NCBI RefSeq assembly: GCF_001039355.2
Contig: NW_019775430.1
Coordinates: 258,149 to 320,838, forward strand
DNA: 62,690 bases
Reading direction: 5' to 3'
Origin: Lingula anatina
Taxonomy: Eukaryota; Brachiopoda; Lingulata; Lingulida; Lingulidae
A program made the position numbers and the translations under genes. Below, one piece after another: positions 12,201 through 22,945 of the stretch (position 1 is its first letter; every line of letters begins with the position of its first letter). The notes beneath the pieces are model-generated. The model made no database searches and had not been told where the DNA came from. It saw only the letters and a program-made list of their open reading frames with translations.

Positions 12201-15200
12201 AATGGTTCAGTACGTGTGCGTGTGAGAGAGGTAGGTTTGGGAGAGGAAAGTTTGGTGATGTTAGAGTTAGTGCGAATTCAAAATGGTAATTGATAGGCGT
12301 GGTACCCTTATTGAGACATCCCGCACGAAAATGCAGTAGTATCGAAGTAGCAAAGATCGATAGCATTAACGCAGTAGTGGTGTGGAGCATATTTGCAGTA
12401 GAAATGCAGTATACCCTACTGCAATTCTACTTCAAAAATTACAAAGGGTTGTACAGAGGAGGAGCATTAATGCAGTAGATTAGCAGCATGATAGAAGCAT
12501 GTTTCAAATATGCTAATTAGCTCCCAATGCGAAGCAGATTTGAGGCATATTTGCAGTATGATTGCAGTAGTCTACTGCGCTGAAGCATCTACTGCGTTTT
12601 CGTGCGGGATGGAAGGGATTAGTGAAAGGTGTGGTGTGAATAATGGTGGGTCTGCTCAGAGGGGTGTGGTGTGAATAATGGTGGGTCTGCTCAGAGGGGT
12701 GTGGTGTGAATAATGGTGGGTCTGCTCAGAGGGGTGTGGTGTGAATGATGGTGGGTCTGCTCAGAGGGGTGTGGTGTGGTAAGGGGTGGTAAAGGTTGAA
12801 TGGGAGAGTATTGTATTATGTGTTGTGAACTGGCAGATAAATACCAAAAGGGACAAGTACTAGTACTTAGTAGTACAAGATAATTGAAGGTGATTCTCAC
12901 GGGCAATTTCAACCATGCAATTCTCTTTTCTTATTATGAACAGGAGATTATTTTTTCCCTTCTAGCTCCCATTTTGAAGTTGAAATCTGCCCAGCCAGCA
13001 GGAGACATAGCCACGGGAATGGCCTGGTCATATTACTATGGATATCTCAAGCTCATTTTACCTGGTATAATATTATAAAACGAACTGCTACAAATAAAAA
13101 GGTCAACCTTACTGTAATTAAAGTATTTGACATATTCGAGATAAGTACATATTTCTCATCAATTTGATAATCTTTTAACTGGATGCTATACTTTTAAGCA
13201 CATAGACATTCTAAGCTTTCCCAGATGTTATGCATTTTTCTTGTGTTTTCAGGACTAAAACAGCGGATAGAAGCATCAAGTTATTGGGACCAGGGGGGTT
13301 CCAACACGGTAGTCATTCCCAAACTTGTCCTCCTTCTGCCCCAGACTTGTTATGTGTGGGACAAGCTTCAGGACAGTGATCAGAAAATTCAGTATGTAGG
13401 AGAAGTGAAGTTCAGGGTGACACGGGCTGGATTGCCAGACAGGGACTATTCTAGTCGTCTGTACAAGTTTCAGTCTGAATCTGATGGAAAGGTAAAGTCA
13501 TGTTCTCCTGGTAGATTACCATCATAAGCCCTACTTACATTTTCCACTGACACAGTGCAACATGGCATTAGTTTCGGTGGTCAGATGGTGCTGCTAAATG
13601 TTATGTAATATTTTATGAACTATCATCGTGAACGCAAAAAAATTAACATAGTAAAAGTGTGTTATTGTTAATGTAATTTTGAGAATAATATTATATATGT
13701 TAACGCGATTCAATGTTACATTTAGATTGTTTGTAAATTGGGCTATTTTTCACTTAAATGGCTGATTATATGGCTGATTGAATGTAAATTGATGTTTATT
13801 TATTTATTTATTTATTTGTTTATTATTATAATTATTATTATTATTATTTTATGGTTATTTTTTGCAGGAATATGTTTTTGCATCAGAATATGTCACGGCC
13901 TTGTTACACCTGTATGAAATGGAAAAAGGACGCTCAGCGGGCCTTAATGCAGAGGAAATGATGAAGCAGCAGAAGGATTTCTGTCGTATCTTGGGGGAAA
14001 TACTTAACAACGCAGAGGAATGCCTGGGAAACTTCATTCTGCTGCCATATGATGGTAGGTTGCATGCACCGATCTATATCGGTACATTCTGCCATGCACA
14101 TATGCAGGTACATTTACATGGACACACACAAAAGTATATTATTATTACCCTCGATACTAAACCCAATACCTTTGGTTTCCAGTTCCATGTTTAATGAATA
14201 TGGCCCTTCAGCATTTTATTGGATATTTTGGTATACAGGCCGTTCAGTTACTGTCAATGCAGATTATCCTAGCTTTGGTACACATTTCATTATATGTACA
14301 TCTATTGACAACTACTCTACTTGCAAATGACCATAATTAGAGAAAATTGCATATATAAGAAAATATTAAAACAATTTACTTAATTAAAACGTGTGGCAGC
14401 TACTTATACAGCATATATGTCAAATATTTTGTAGTTATGACTTATTTGAATGTTAGTTTTTTTCGGATGCACAATAGGTATTTTGTATTCCTTAAAAGGT
14501 CATTTTGAGACGTCCAACTTAGTGATTTTTATTTCAAGCCTAATCAGGTTCCCTCTATCTTTAATGACCATCAAATTCCTGTCACATTCTTTACTATAAA
14601 CGCTAAAAGGTATTACCATTTCTTTTGAAGTATGTGCTGTTTGGTTGAAAAAAACTTTTCAAAAAAGGCAAGAAAATTGGAACATTTTTTGACAGCTGTA
14701 CTTTATTTTTACTTTTATTTTTACTAGTATGGTTTACTTAAATTGATTAATACATAAATATTAATAATTTACGTTTAGTTATGTTAAGGATATGTAAATG
14801 TGTTGTTGGTTTGTTGACTGATCGAGTGATTCATTCATTTAGATATTCGTGCATTCTATGAATTATTCCATTTCAAAAACAAGATACCAACTGCCAGTTT
14901 CCCATCACCAAAGAGCTGGAAAAGAAGCTGAAAGAGCTAACAGACGGTCAGTAATAAAGTGTACTTATGACAGTCATCTCCACATTTTCTTTTTTACTTA
15001 CATATGAAGTAACATCTTCTGTATAGTTATTGTTTGATCAGCGTGTGTGCCTTCACAAGTGAAGTCATTTTGCAATATATTTGATAGCTGCTTTCCAAAT
15101 CTGTTTATGTAATTTTGATGAAGAATGTACAGATTGTCCCATGCATTCCCGTATACGTAAACAGAGTGATTTTTACTGCCAGATTCAAAGGTGAAATTTT

Positions 15201-16018
15201 AACAGTTTCTTTATTCTGCAGCCTCTCACCAAGGTGCCACTTGATCACTTGCTTATCTTGACAGAACAACGGGTACCTGTAAGTAGCTCCATTTCACAGT
15301 AGCTATAGGATAACTTAACTATCATTTACTAGGAAATATATTTGGCTGCTGACGGTATAACTTCATCATGAATTGAGAGAGTTGATGCATATTACAACCT
15401 ATACTGACGTTGAAGAAATTCCTGATTGTTTTCAAGTGAAACCCTATATATTAATAGAATACGCGATTTTAGTCATGCACGTCGACATAATTACTGAACA
15501 AATGTGGCCTTGGCAGTAAAAGCGGAATTGGTTTATAGTCTTATTTATAAGTAATATAAATAAGATTTGTGTTAACCCTTTTTATGTATATTATTTTCTT
15601 CAATTTTGATTTAATTATGTAGCAATTGAAAAAAATTTATTCTTCATCAGTCAGGACAGGAATGAAACAGCAAGAATTGTCCACTAGTGTATTTTATATC
15701 TGACAGTTTTTTTATTGCCCTGGTGTAGACTGTGTGTTGAAGTTCTCGCCTCATTGGTACTCAAATTTTACGTGTATTTCACATTATGAGGCCTGCATTT
15801 TAATATTTAGGCATTTTTCATAACAGCATGTTGACTTTGCTGAAAAAGACAATAGACATTGTAGATTCTTCCTTTATTTTAGTATTTTGGGGTTCTGGTT
15901 CTCTTACTTTGTTTTTGCAGATGCAGTTGAACAAACACGTAAGGTACCACCACCGCACCCTGGCTCTGAGAATTTCTCCCCTACTTATGGAGCAAATGAA
16001 CAGCATCCACTGCAATGA
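5313..16018 (+). CDS. Tandem TIR-STING-TIR-STING cyclic-dinucleotide receptor (16 coding exons, 729 aa model)
   Basis: Predicted cytosolic STING-family sensor with TIR effector domains. CDS exons: 5313-5400, 6071-6209, 7408-7598, 7901-7999, 8120-8266, 8646-8737, 9432-9624, 10190-10293, 10519-10627, 11435-11579, 11958-12154, 12966-13064, 13253-13491, 13868-14054, 14884-14946, 15921-16018. All introns are GT..AG, and the 2190-nt sum is one open frame. TIR1 is residues about 8-138, STING1 about 140-340, TIR2 about 367-500, STING2 about 502-697, then a 32-residue tail. The start ATG 5313 is the first in frame after a stop at 5277. There is no signal peptide or membrane segment, unlike vertebrate STING with its four N-terminal helices. 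Exon 9 (TIR2) has no in-frame ATG and an upstream in-frame TGA at 10510-10512, so it must be spliced from the first unit. Exons 15-16 are the least certain. Animal and bacterial TIR-STING fusions are known, and bacterial ones degrade NAD+ on cyclic-dinucleotide binding. Tandem function here is inference. Confidence 0.9.
5483..5690. mobile_element. Harbinger-like MITE in intron 1 of the TIR-STING gene
   Basis: A 208-bp element with terminal inverted repeats GACTGCATTCCC / GGGAATGCAGTC, both followed inward by GATCGATCTA-type sequence, flanked by TTA and TAA. The same family recurs at 36268-36467 and 43171-43390 and, split, at 23163/24524 and 35481/37672. The 3-bp TWA target site fits the PIF/Harbinger superfamily. 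Confidence 0.8.
6245..6294. repeat. (GT)n microsatellite
   Basis: About 22 uninterrupted GT dinucleotides in intron 2 of the TIR-STING gene, just after the donor of exon 2. Confidence 0.97.
6430..7010 (+). mobile_element. Penelope-like element fragment (GIY-YIG endonuclease region)
   Basis: The open stretch 6652-6855 encodes GTCPLIKEG-like sequence, LLYVLTCSGC and KYIGQTGDTLRHRMTVHRQQ, the GIY-YIG nuclease signature of Penelope-like retroelements with its upstream Cys-rich part. Upstream (from 6470) the frame-shifted SPSLKQILTKAKF and downstream (about 6935-6995) VFPFYKFTRETTQTEREI are further family motifs. Stops and frame changes show it is dead. It sits in intron 2 of the TIR-STING gene in the sense direction; no reverse transcriptase part remains. 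Confidence 0.8.
7157..7220. repeat. (AAT)n/(ATT)n microsatellite
   Basis: Six or so AAT units turn into a longer ATT run, giving a local inverted repeat, in intron 2 of the TIR-STING gene. Confidence 0.95.
7901..10293 (+). other. STING cyclic-dinucleotide-binding domain 1
   Basis: Exons 4-8. The lid/dimer helix reads NVAHGLVWGYFYGYLNLILP (153-172), against [20 protein letters not shown] in human STING. Residues matching the human pocket are Tyr166 (Y167), Arg231 (R232), Arg237 (R238), Tyr239 (Y240), Glu259 (E260) and Thr262 (T263). Human S162 is Gly161 here. FIILLPESC and GEYSTPL are also recognisable. The domain ends with YPIADLIVKAIRDGL, then a short polar linker (about 340-366) into TIR2. 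Confidence 0.95.
9222..9288. repeat. (TTTA)n microsatellite
   Basis: A TTTA tetranucleotide run in intron 6 of the TIR-STING gene; a similar (TTTA)n-(ATT)n run occurs at 13795-13850 in intron 13. Confidence 0.95.
10519..12154 (+). other. TIR domain 2 (degenerate, catalytic motif lost)
   Basis: Exons 9-11. Box 1 is YDAFVWHSDDDGEEVDRLVE (368-387); box 2 is altered to HRGKFEVDKMETKSIEEAL, without the RDxxPG loop of TIR1. After TILYVTKRFLE the sequence is STPYLNTLLMHE: the positions of Trp78 and Glu82 of TIR1 are Pro438 and Thr442. LVPVLVDVEP then matches the usual core strand. Fold conserved, enzyme motif lost: most likely a pseudo-TIR with a scaffold or regulatory role. Alignment in this loop could shift by a residue or two, but no W-x3-E appears. 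Confidence 0.88.
12317..12611. mobile_element. MITE with CATCCCGCACGAAAATGCAG termini in intron 11
   Basis: A 295-bp element whose ends are inverted (CATCCCGCACGAAAATGCAG and CTGCGTTTTCGTGCGGGATG). The interior has repeated GCAGTAG motifs. Its left 95 bp recur in inverted orientation at about 54712-54806. No coding capacity. Confidence 0.8.
12628..12779. repeat. 35-bp minisatellite, four copies
   Basis: The unit begins GGTGTGGTGTGAATAATGGT and ends GTCTGCTCAGAGG. There are four near-identical copies (one ATAATG/ATGATG change) and a partial fifth, in intron 11 immediately after the MITE. Confidence 0.95.
12966..14946 (+). other. STING cyclic-dinucleotide-binding domain 2
   Basis: Exons 12-15. 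The helix reads DIATGMAWSYYYGYLKLILP (515-534), keeping the human S162 and Y167 positions (Ser523, Tyr528). TRAGLPDRDY gives Arg592, Arg598 and Tyr600 (human R232, R238, Y240). SEYVTAL gives Glu621 and Thr624 (E260, T263), while human P264 is Ala625. LVLLLPQTC matches the core strand. Exon 13 (239 nt) corresponds to exons 5+6 of the first unit (147+92 nt). The domain closes with FPITKELEKKLKEL, parallel to YPIADLIVKAIRDG of unit 1. Confidence 0.94.
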
Positions 16019-16470
16019 TGTTGAACAAACACATTTACAAAAAATGATTTTGAAAGATAAGCTGTCGATTACTGGATCTGAATATTCCAGATAAGGAAGC
16101 CTCGAAATGCTTGTTCTCTCGAGAAGCTGCTGGTTGAGACTTTTTAAATTTTAAATGAAAAAAAAAAAAAAAAAAGGCAGCTAGTTGAAAGCACTTCATA
16201 CTGCTAGCACTGGCACCGTAGCATTTTGTTAAGCCTTGGGCCTGTGGTACAGATGTAAAATTTACAAAAAAAAGCATTCATGGCACCTAATAATTGATGG
16301 TTACCTGTCAGGTTTTTTTACACGTTAGTAGGTTTCCTGGATTTTGCAACTAATAGCCCATATGCTTTGGTTTTAATTTGATTTTTTTCTCCTTTCTTAT
16401 TAGCGGTAAAATATTCAAGAAATGCATAAATGCGTCAAATAAATAATTCAAAAACAATGAAGTTCCTACA
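16019..16470 (+). other. Probable 3'UTR of the TIR-STING-TIR-STING gene
   Basis: Non-coding after the TGA at 16016-16018. A run of about 18 A at 16158-16175 and AATAAATAATTC near 16439 offer a candidate poly(A) site. The tail exon is also open in another frame (beginning MQLNKHVRYHHR, to 16094), which would be used if a cryptic exon at about 15222-15279 were included. Confidence 0.4.
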
Positions 16471-17204
16471 TTTGGAAGGGGGTTCTTTGGTAGGGATTGT
16501 GCCGGGGGTGGGGTGTCTTGGGGAGTATTGTGCGGGGGGGGGGGGGGGGGTGCCCGAGGGCAATTGTCCTAGAATCGTTAAGGGGTACTTCTGATGCTAA
16601 GAAAGTGGGACTTTCCTCCGTCCTTTTCTACGTAAAATTTGGGTAATGCACTTATGTTGTCAGCTCGTTGTAGAACATACAATATGCACTAGTGCTTGTC
16701 AGAAATATGAGCTTACGGCATTATGCGTTTTCAGCACTGAACTTCAAGGATATTCATATTCTGATCAGCTCTTTCCCAACCTTAATTTGTTTTTCGAAAT
16801 ATTCCTAAATTATGTATTATGTATATTCATATTCTGCTTAGTTACGTATATTTCCCAACCTTAATTTTTTGACAACGAGAAATTCTCTCATAAAAATGAT
16901 CCTGGTGTCTGAATTTCCAGGAATGCACAAAGTGAAATGGTGGCCCACGTGGCTGCCCAGTCATTGATGAATAGATTATCATTTTCATGCATCTAAAAGC
17001 GTTTGGAAAATTTTCATATTTTATTCAAGTAAAATGGCGTGTAAATCCCTTATAGGACACATTTATTATTAAATTCCATTACACGCCTTCTTGGGAGCAC
17101 TGTAAAATTTGCGGTAGGGTTGTGAAAGATTTATGTAAATATGGTGATTATTTGAGTAATAAATGACGCGTTTTCATTGACTGTCAAGATAGTTTTGTTA
17201 ATCA
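16471..17204. other. Intergenic, no gene seen
   Basis: Contains a homopolymer run of about 18 G near 16533-16550 and otherwise unremarkable AT-rich sequence. No coding exon is recognised. Confidence 0.5.
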
Positions 17205-17672
17205 AGTTCTAGTTGGGGTTTCATCTTCTTAACAACGCCTGTTTGACTTCCATTTCTCGTCTTTTTACACGTCCGTCATTTGCACGTCATTTATGCTATT
17301 TCCTGTTCAAACTATCATCCCTGATTTGCCACAGGTGCTTGTAAGTCATGTGGCCACAACTCTCCTCGTTATTAATAAACACAGTGACATCCATGATACG
17401 ATAACGAAGTTACTGGCTGGCGGTGCCAATATCGTGAATTGCACCATATTCAAAATGAACGGTACATGCAGGCACCATTACTTTACAAGCGGGGTACCCC
17501 TCTGCCATGGCATCGGCTTCCATAGGTCTAATGCCGCACGTCTTATATCCTCCGACCCAGAACTAGTAGTCCAATCACAATAAAAGGCAACATTTAAAAT
17601 TAAGAATGTGTTAGATGAGATGTTTAAAATGCGTCACCACCAAAACCGCAATTAGGCTGTCTACCGTTGAAG

Positions 17673-18355
17673 CCCCCGTCACACTTATTCGGAATCAGCA
17701 GAACCAGCCGGAATGACTAAAAAAAAAAAAAAAAAAAAAAAAAAATTCGTACTACATTCGGGAAGAAATTTCAAATTGACCTAAATTCTTGTCAGAATGA
17801 AGTTGGAATACTCAGAATGCGCTGGAATTCGCCTGGAATGATTCGTGCACATTTCGGCTGCATTAGTTCTCAAATGCAGCTCGAATGTAGTTGGAAAACT
17901 TGAAATATCAATAATGCTGTCAGAATGCAGTCAGAATATTTAGAATACACTTCGAATTCCGTACGAGTGGAGTTTGATTGCTGGCTGAAATAGTATAGAG
18001 ATGCATTCCAGTTGCATTCTGGCTCATTCTAGCAGGATTTGAAGTGTCTTGCCATTTCGATTCTCCCTCGAATGTCTTCAGAATGTTTCGAATGCTGTCG
18101 GAATGCCGTGAGAATAATAAGAATGCAGTCACAGTGCAGTAAGAATACTATTCAATGCCATTCGATGATTTTCCACTTGGAATGCACTTCAAAAGTCTTT
18201 AACATGAGCAAAACATTCGAACCGGCCACAAGGATGGGTAAAAATATTTGGAATGCACTCAGAATTTTTGGAATGCTCTTCGAATATCCAGGAACGCACA
18301 AAGAATTGTCTTTTCGACGGCATTCTTGCCTATTCAGCCTCTAGTATGACGGGGG
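17673..18355. mobile_element. Non-autonomous element with CCCCCGTCA ends and GAATGC-rich interior
   Basis: Inserted in repeat unit 1 and absent from the matching position of the other copies. The ends are CCCCCGTCA and TGACGGGGG. The interior is crowded with GAATGC/GCATTC and CAGAATG motifs spaced about 12-25 bp, and holds an A-run at 17719-17744. No clear target-site duplication was found. Confidence 0.65.
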
Positions 18356-21317
18356 TATAAGGTCTTGTTATATTTGACAACCATGTTGCTGATAAGGATG
18401 ACTTTGAAGTCATCTTGAACTTTAAACGTCTCACGTGAACAGAAAACAAAACATCAAAATGGCGACCTACCACGAAGAGAAAATAATATAACTGAAGAAA
18501 ATAGAGGTAAATATCATAACTAATGACAAGTATTATATTATCTAGAGATACAGTTATCTGAAAATATACTTGCTAGACGATCACTGATGTTTGTATTTCT
18601 CTAGGTGGTTTAAATATCACTTTTTTGATGCTGAGTTTGACTTTATTTTCTTTTTCCATGATATTTGTGGTTGGTGTTTTCATCTTCATCTCATGTTTAT
18701 GTTGATATTTCCTTATTAGTTTAATCAATACGTAAATAAACGCCCTGCTTTGGGAAAGATCTACTGGATATCAGCTGTTGCTGTTCAGATGAGACACCTG
18801 TAGATGAAACTTTGATAGCGACATATCAGTTTTCGACCCGTAATGGATGCTGTTGCGTTATCAGCTCAAATGCATTAACTCAGGCATATATTTTAGAAGC
18901 CATAGTTTGATGTCACAACATGAAATTGGTTATTTCGTACTTATCCAATCAGATATAGAAAGCAAACCTAACAAAAACGAACTTAAAGCAACCGAGCAAA
19001 ACGAGATGGTATTAAACCACGAGATATCCTATCATAAAATCAATATTGACCAGCCCGTTTTTGATACCAAAAAATAAAAGTAAATATTTTCATATATTCA
19101 TAATAATATTTGATAAGTATTTTATCCCCCATGTTGTTGATGTTTTACAACAATGTATCCTTTGCGTAGCAGCATAGCAACGACCTCTTCCGTGCTGCAT
19201 AAATATCTTTAGCTTTAAGGTTTCTCGTCGGAATGGACTGAACGGAGCATATTATTTAGAAAACATGTCAAATACACAAAATTAAAGCTCATTTTGTAAA
19301 TTTTGGGCTTTAAAAACGTCCTTGCTCGACCTTGGAGTTAATGAGCTACGTGTTCACGTGGTCTGATGACGGCAATCGTTCCACCGGAGAAGAGAGCTAA
19401 ACAGCGTGTTTAGCTGTCAAACTTAGCTGTAATGTCTATCTGTAAGATGACTTTTCTGAATCCTGATAAAAGTTCATACTTATTCAGATATCTTACCCGA
19501 TTGGTCTTTTAAGATTAAAATCCTCGTGGAGCCGTGTGAAACCATTTTCCCTTCTATTCAATTCTTTAACTAGAATTTAATTATGGTTCTCCTAACTAGT
19601 ATAAAATAATGCACTCGAATGACTTGAGGGCATTTTTGATCATTCGATTTGAGGTCCATGTAACTTGTGAAATTCAGTTCAATTCAATTTATTGAACCCT
19701 TGCACCCTACGTTTCATCAGAATGAAATGCAATAAAATATAAAGTCGTAAAAACAACAACAATACAACTACATCCGACTGGCGTTAATCTTAGCTCCGAT
19801 TTTAAGTACTTTCATAAGTTGTTTAATTGTGAAACATTGTTAAGTGTAAACAATTTAATTAGCTTGAGAGCAATTAAATATTTGCTTCGTGTAATAAATG
19901 TTTTGACGTATTTCTGCCTAATCGTTATATAGCAAAAACATTTTATATTCTTAAAAGAATAAAATGCAATTCATCCTCGATGTCATCTAAAATACATAGT
20001 TTACAGGATCTTACTTTTTATTTGTCTGTTTACTTTCCATTCTGTACAGCTAAATCATGTGATGAAACTCTAACTTTGCAATTAATTCCTTATATTTCTG
20101 TGACATTGGCTCATTTAAATAGAATTGCACTGCTAAATTATCTACAAGATGTTGGTACAATAGCCCTTTACTCCTTGTGAATGTAACTCTAGTCAATGTT
20201 TGCTTAAAATGATCTTTCAATCTTTACTCTATTAAGGACGGTATCAAATTATCTGACATATTTTCGTGAAAAATTAATGACAAGCCAATTGTCTCCAGTT
20301 CATTACGTACTCAAATTACCAATCAAATTTTTTGTTAAGTAGATCTTTATAGCACGTTATTATAATTCAATTTTTCGAGGAGCGGATTTAAATCAATATT
20401 AAAAAATCGAAGCTTTATGCTTAAAAGAAGTGGGTATCTCCCGGTTTCATAATATACTAAGTTATGTATGTAATGAACTAAATTATCACTAGTGTTCCTT
20501 TTTACACCTAATATCCTTTAAATACTCTGTATGTGTCTTTCTTATATTCCTTACCATGTTAAATATCCATGCATAATTTAAAATAGATTAAGTTAACGTG
20601 CGTATCAAATACTGCACCTTTAGTGAACACATTGAAGTTACGATTTTTTAACATGCTACTAATAGCAAACATTTGCTTTTTTTACCTTGTTCTGCTACAT
20701 GTATATGTTTTGGGATTTGACAAAACTTACAAATTTGCAAACAGTTTTGCGTACAGACGCAAATTTCAAATTATGAAACTATAAATTATAAAATTATAAA
20801 TCTTTTAAATTATTTTATATTTCTGTTGAAATACCCTTAACTTCAGAAACAAATTTTCAAAGCACACAACCATTTTTTTCGTTAAACTAATTAAGATTAC
20901 GAACCATTTAATTACAGCAGTTCCCATTCTATTTTCTTTAAAATAACCGCTCTTTTTCGAGTTTTTCCTCAACCACGTTTTCTTCCACAGAAGTAATGCC
21001 TCAGCATACGCATGCTTCAAGATACCCTGAGATCAATCACTTTCATTAATGTTCGCGACCGTGTTGGAACTCACTTTAAAAAGTCATTTAAATATACCAA
21101 TGACATTACCCCATGAGATGTATTGAAAAAACGTAAAAGCCCATCAAGAATCTGACAGGTCAAGTTACCTGTTATTACCTGGCTTAGGAAGTGCGGCGGT
21201 GCGTAATTAACATATTCTATTGTTAACGAGCTCTTGGTCAATTATCAAGCACTTCCTATGCATCAGCAATTAGTAAGCTTTTCAACTGATGACAGTTAAT
21301 TTAAAAGACTATCAGAC

Positions 21318-21729
21318 CATGGGCGTAACTAGGCATACGCACGGATGCACTGTGCGTACAATTCTTTGGCCAACCATGATATTATTTTATATAAATTTAG
21401 TGTTCACGGAATATAAAAGAAAATCCTCTGCTTATTAAAGTCACCTGTATGTACAAATCCTCTGGCACAATTGATACAGAGGATTTGTACATACAGGTGA
21501 CTTTAATAAGCAGAGGATTTTCTTTTATATTCCGTGAACACTAAATTTATATAAAATAATATCATGGTTGGCCAAAAAATTGTACGCACTATTTAGCGTG
21601 AACCCCCAGGGAGTTAGGTCGATCCAATGTAGGTCGATCTAATCTATGAGAATGGGGTGTTAGTCTACATTTTGCTGGGAATTTTAAAAATCTGTGCGTA
21701 CAATTTTTAAAGGTCTGGTTACGCCCCTG
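21318..21729. mobile_element. Short TIR element with a 113-bp palindrome, private to unit 1
   Basis: Ends CATGGGCGTAAC and GTTACGCCCCTG, flanked by CAGAC on both sides; unit 2 has the uninterrupted site at about 31275. Inside, 21352-21464 and 21477-21589 are inverted copies with about one mismatch, separated by 12 bp. Next to the palindrome lies a piece of the Harbinger-like MITE (AGGGAGTTAGGTCGATC), so the element is nested. Confidence 0.75.
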
Positions 21730-22689
21730 CAGACTATGATATCGGACTATGATATGATATGATCTAAAACACTTGAGGCGACCATAATCTTGAGCATAAT
21801 ATTTATTGTCACCGAAGTTCGTAAATAAGTCACAGAAGACCGTCACAGACAAAGAGAGAAGATTGTCAACGAGTGCTGCTTTTTCGGTGAATCTCAAGGC
21901 AACACTGAGGCAAAACGAAATTCGCCCAACCCCGTTCAACATAACTTCTCTGTCTTCATTCAGCATGCAGGTCAGTTGATTGCATATTGAGGTGAGGTTT
22001 ACTAAAACTATTTTTTACTAATATATTGTTTAAATACTTTTTAAAGGTGATGATCGATTAAAACATATATCCATTGGATCGAGTGCTGAATCTTCAAAAT
22101 TCGAGAAATTGATTTTTACGTGACTAAAATCCTTTAACCAAGTAGTTTATCTCCTAAAGGAGCTATATCCGTTATGGTTTCTATCCAAATAAGTTGGTTA
22201 AATTATTTAAAACGTTTATCAGCAAATAAATTATATGTGTTGCATGTTGTAATTTCGTTGGTGTTTCGATACTTGTTTTTTGATATCAATTAGATGTGTG
22301 ATGTGTGTAGGGGGGTAAGACAAAGAAGGAGAGGGAGGGAGTGAGACAGCGTGATCAATTCATTCTAAACTAACTGACTAATTTATACACACGTGCTACT
22401 TCGTAATATCTACACCAGAAGAAAAAGAAAAGCAGAATGCCCTCTTGAGTGGTGTACAAGGATCAATTCTGAGGCGGATTTTGGGGGGGTGCCAGTGGGG
22501 TCCTTACCACCCCTCTTCGATTTCTGAATATCACACCAATGGCCCCGTCTTGAAATAAGAATATTCACTAGATATATCATACCAAATGACACCGTTCATC
22601 CTCTAAAATACTAATGCTAAGCCGACCTCCTCCCTTCAAATAATCCTGGATCCGTCTCAGCGTTTCATGGTGAAAATAGGTCAAATGTC

Positions 22690-22945
22690 AAATTTAAGGT
22701 CACAGGAGATTGCCAATGTATGACTACCTATTCAAGTTCAATAGTTACCTTACTTTGAGCATATAGCTGCTAGTATTGGAGATTTAAGGACCTGAAAATG
22801 TACAAAGTTCACTTCAATGTGATAAAAGAGGTCATACGTCATATCTAATGTCACAGTAAGATTGGCATTCAAGTGTAATATTAACTATATATGGGCGTAT
22901 CTTTGCCAGTTTTGAAGATATAAGATAAGATATATTTTTCTATAC
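22690..22945. repeat. Diverged ~110-bp tandem repeat units
   Basis: Units containing GATTGCCAATGTATGAC and CTATTCAAGTTCAATAG occur here, at 25825-26165 and at 32280-32530. The copies are diverged and contain no gene. Confidence 0.55.

Noticed and set aside
14841-14946. Longer version of exon 15 starting at the acceptor TTTAG at about 14840
   Set aside because: In the incoming phase it hits TGA after about 29 codons. The acceptor at 14884 gives a helix parallel to the end of STING1, though the longer exon remains possible as an alternative tail.
17293-17583. 96-residue open frame in the array-start repeat
   Set aside because: The frame is broken in the other copies (27.0, 28.0, 38.7 kb), so it is not under coding constraint.
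21589-21966. 125-residue minus-strand open frame
   Set aside because: It runs through a MITE fragment and the counterpart in unit 2 is shorter; no family resemblance.
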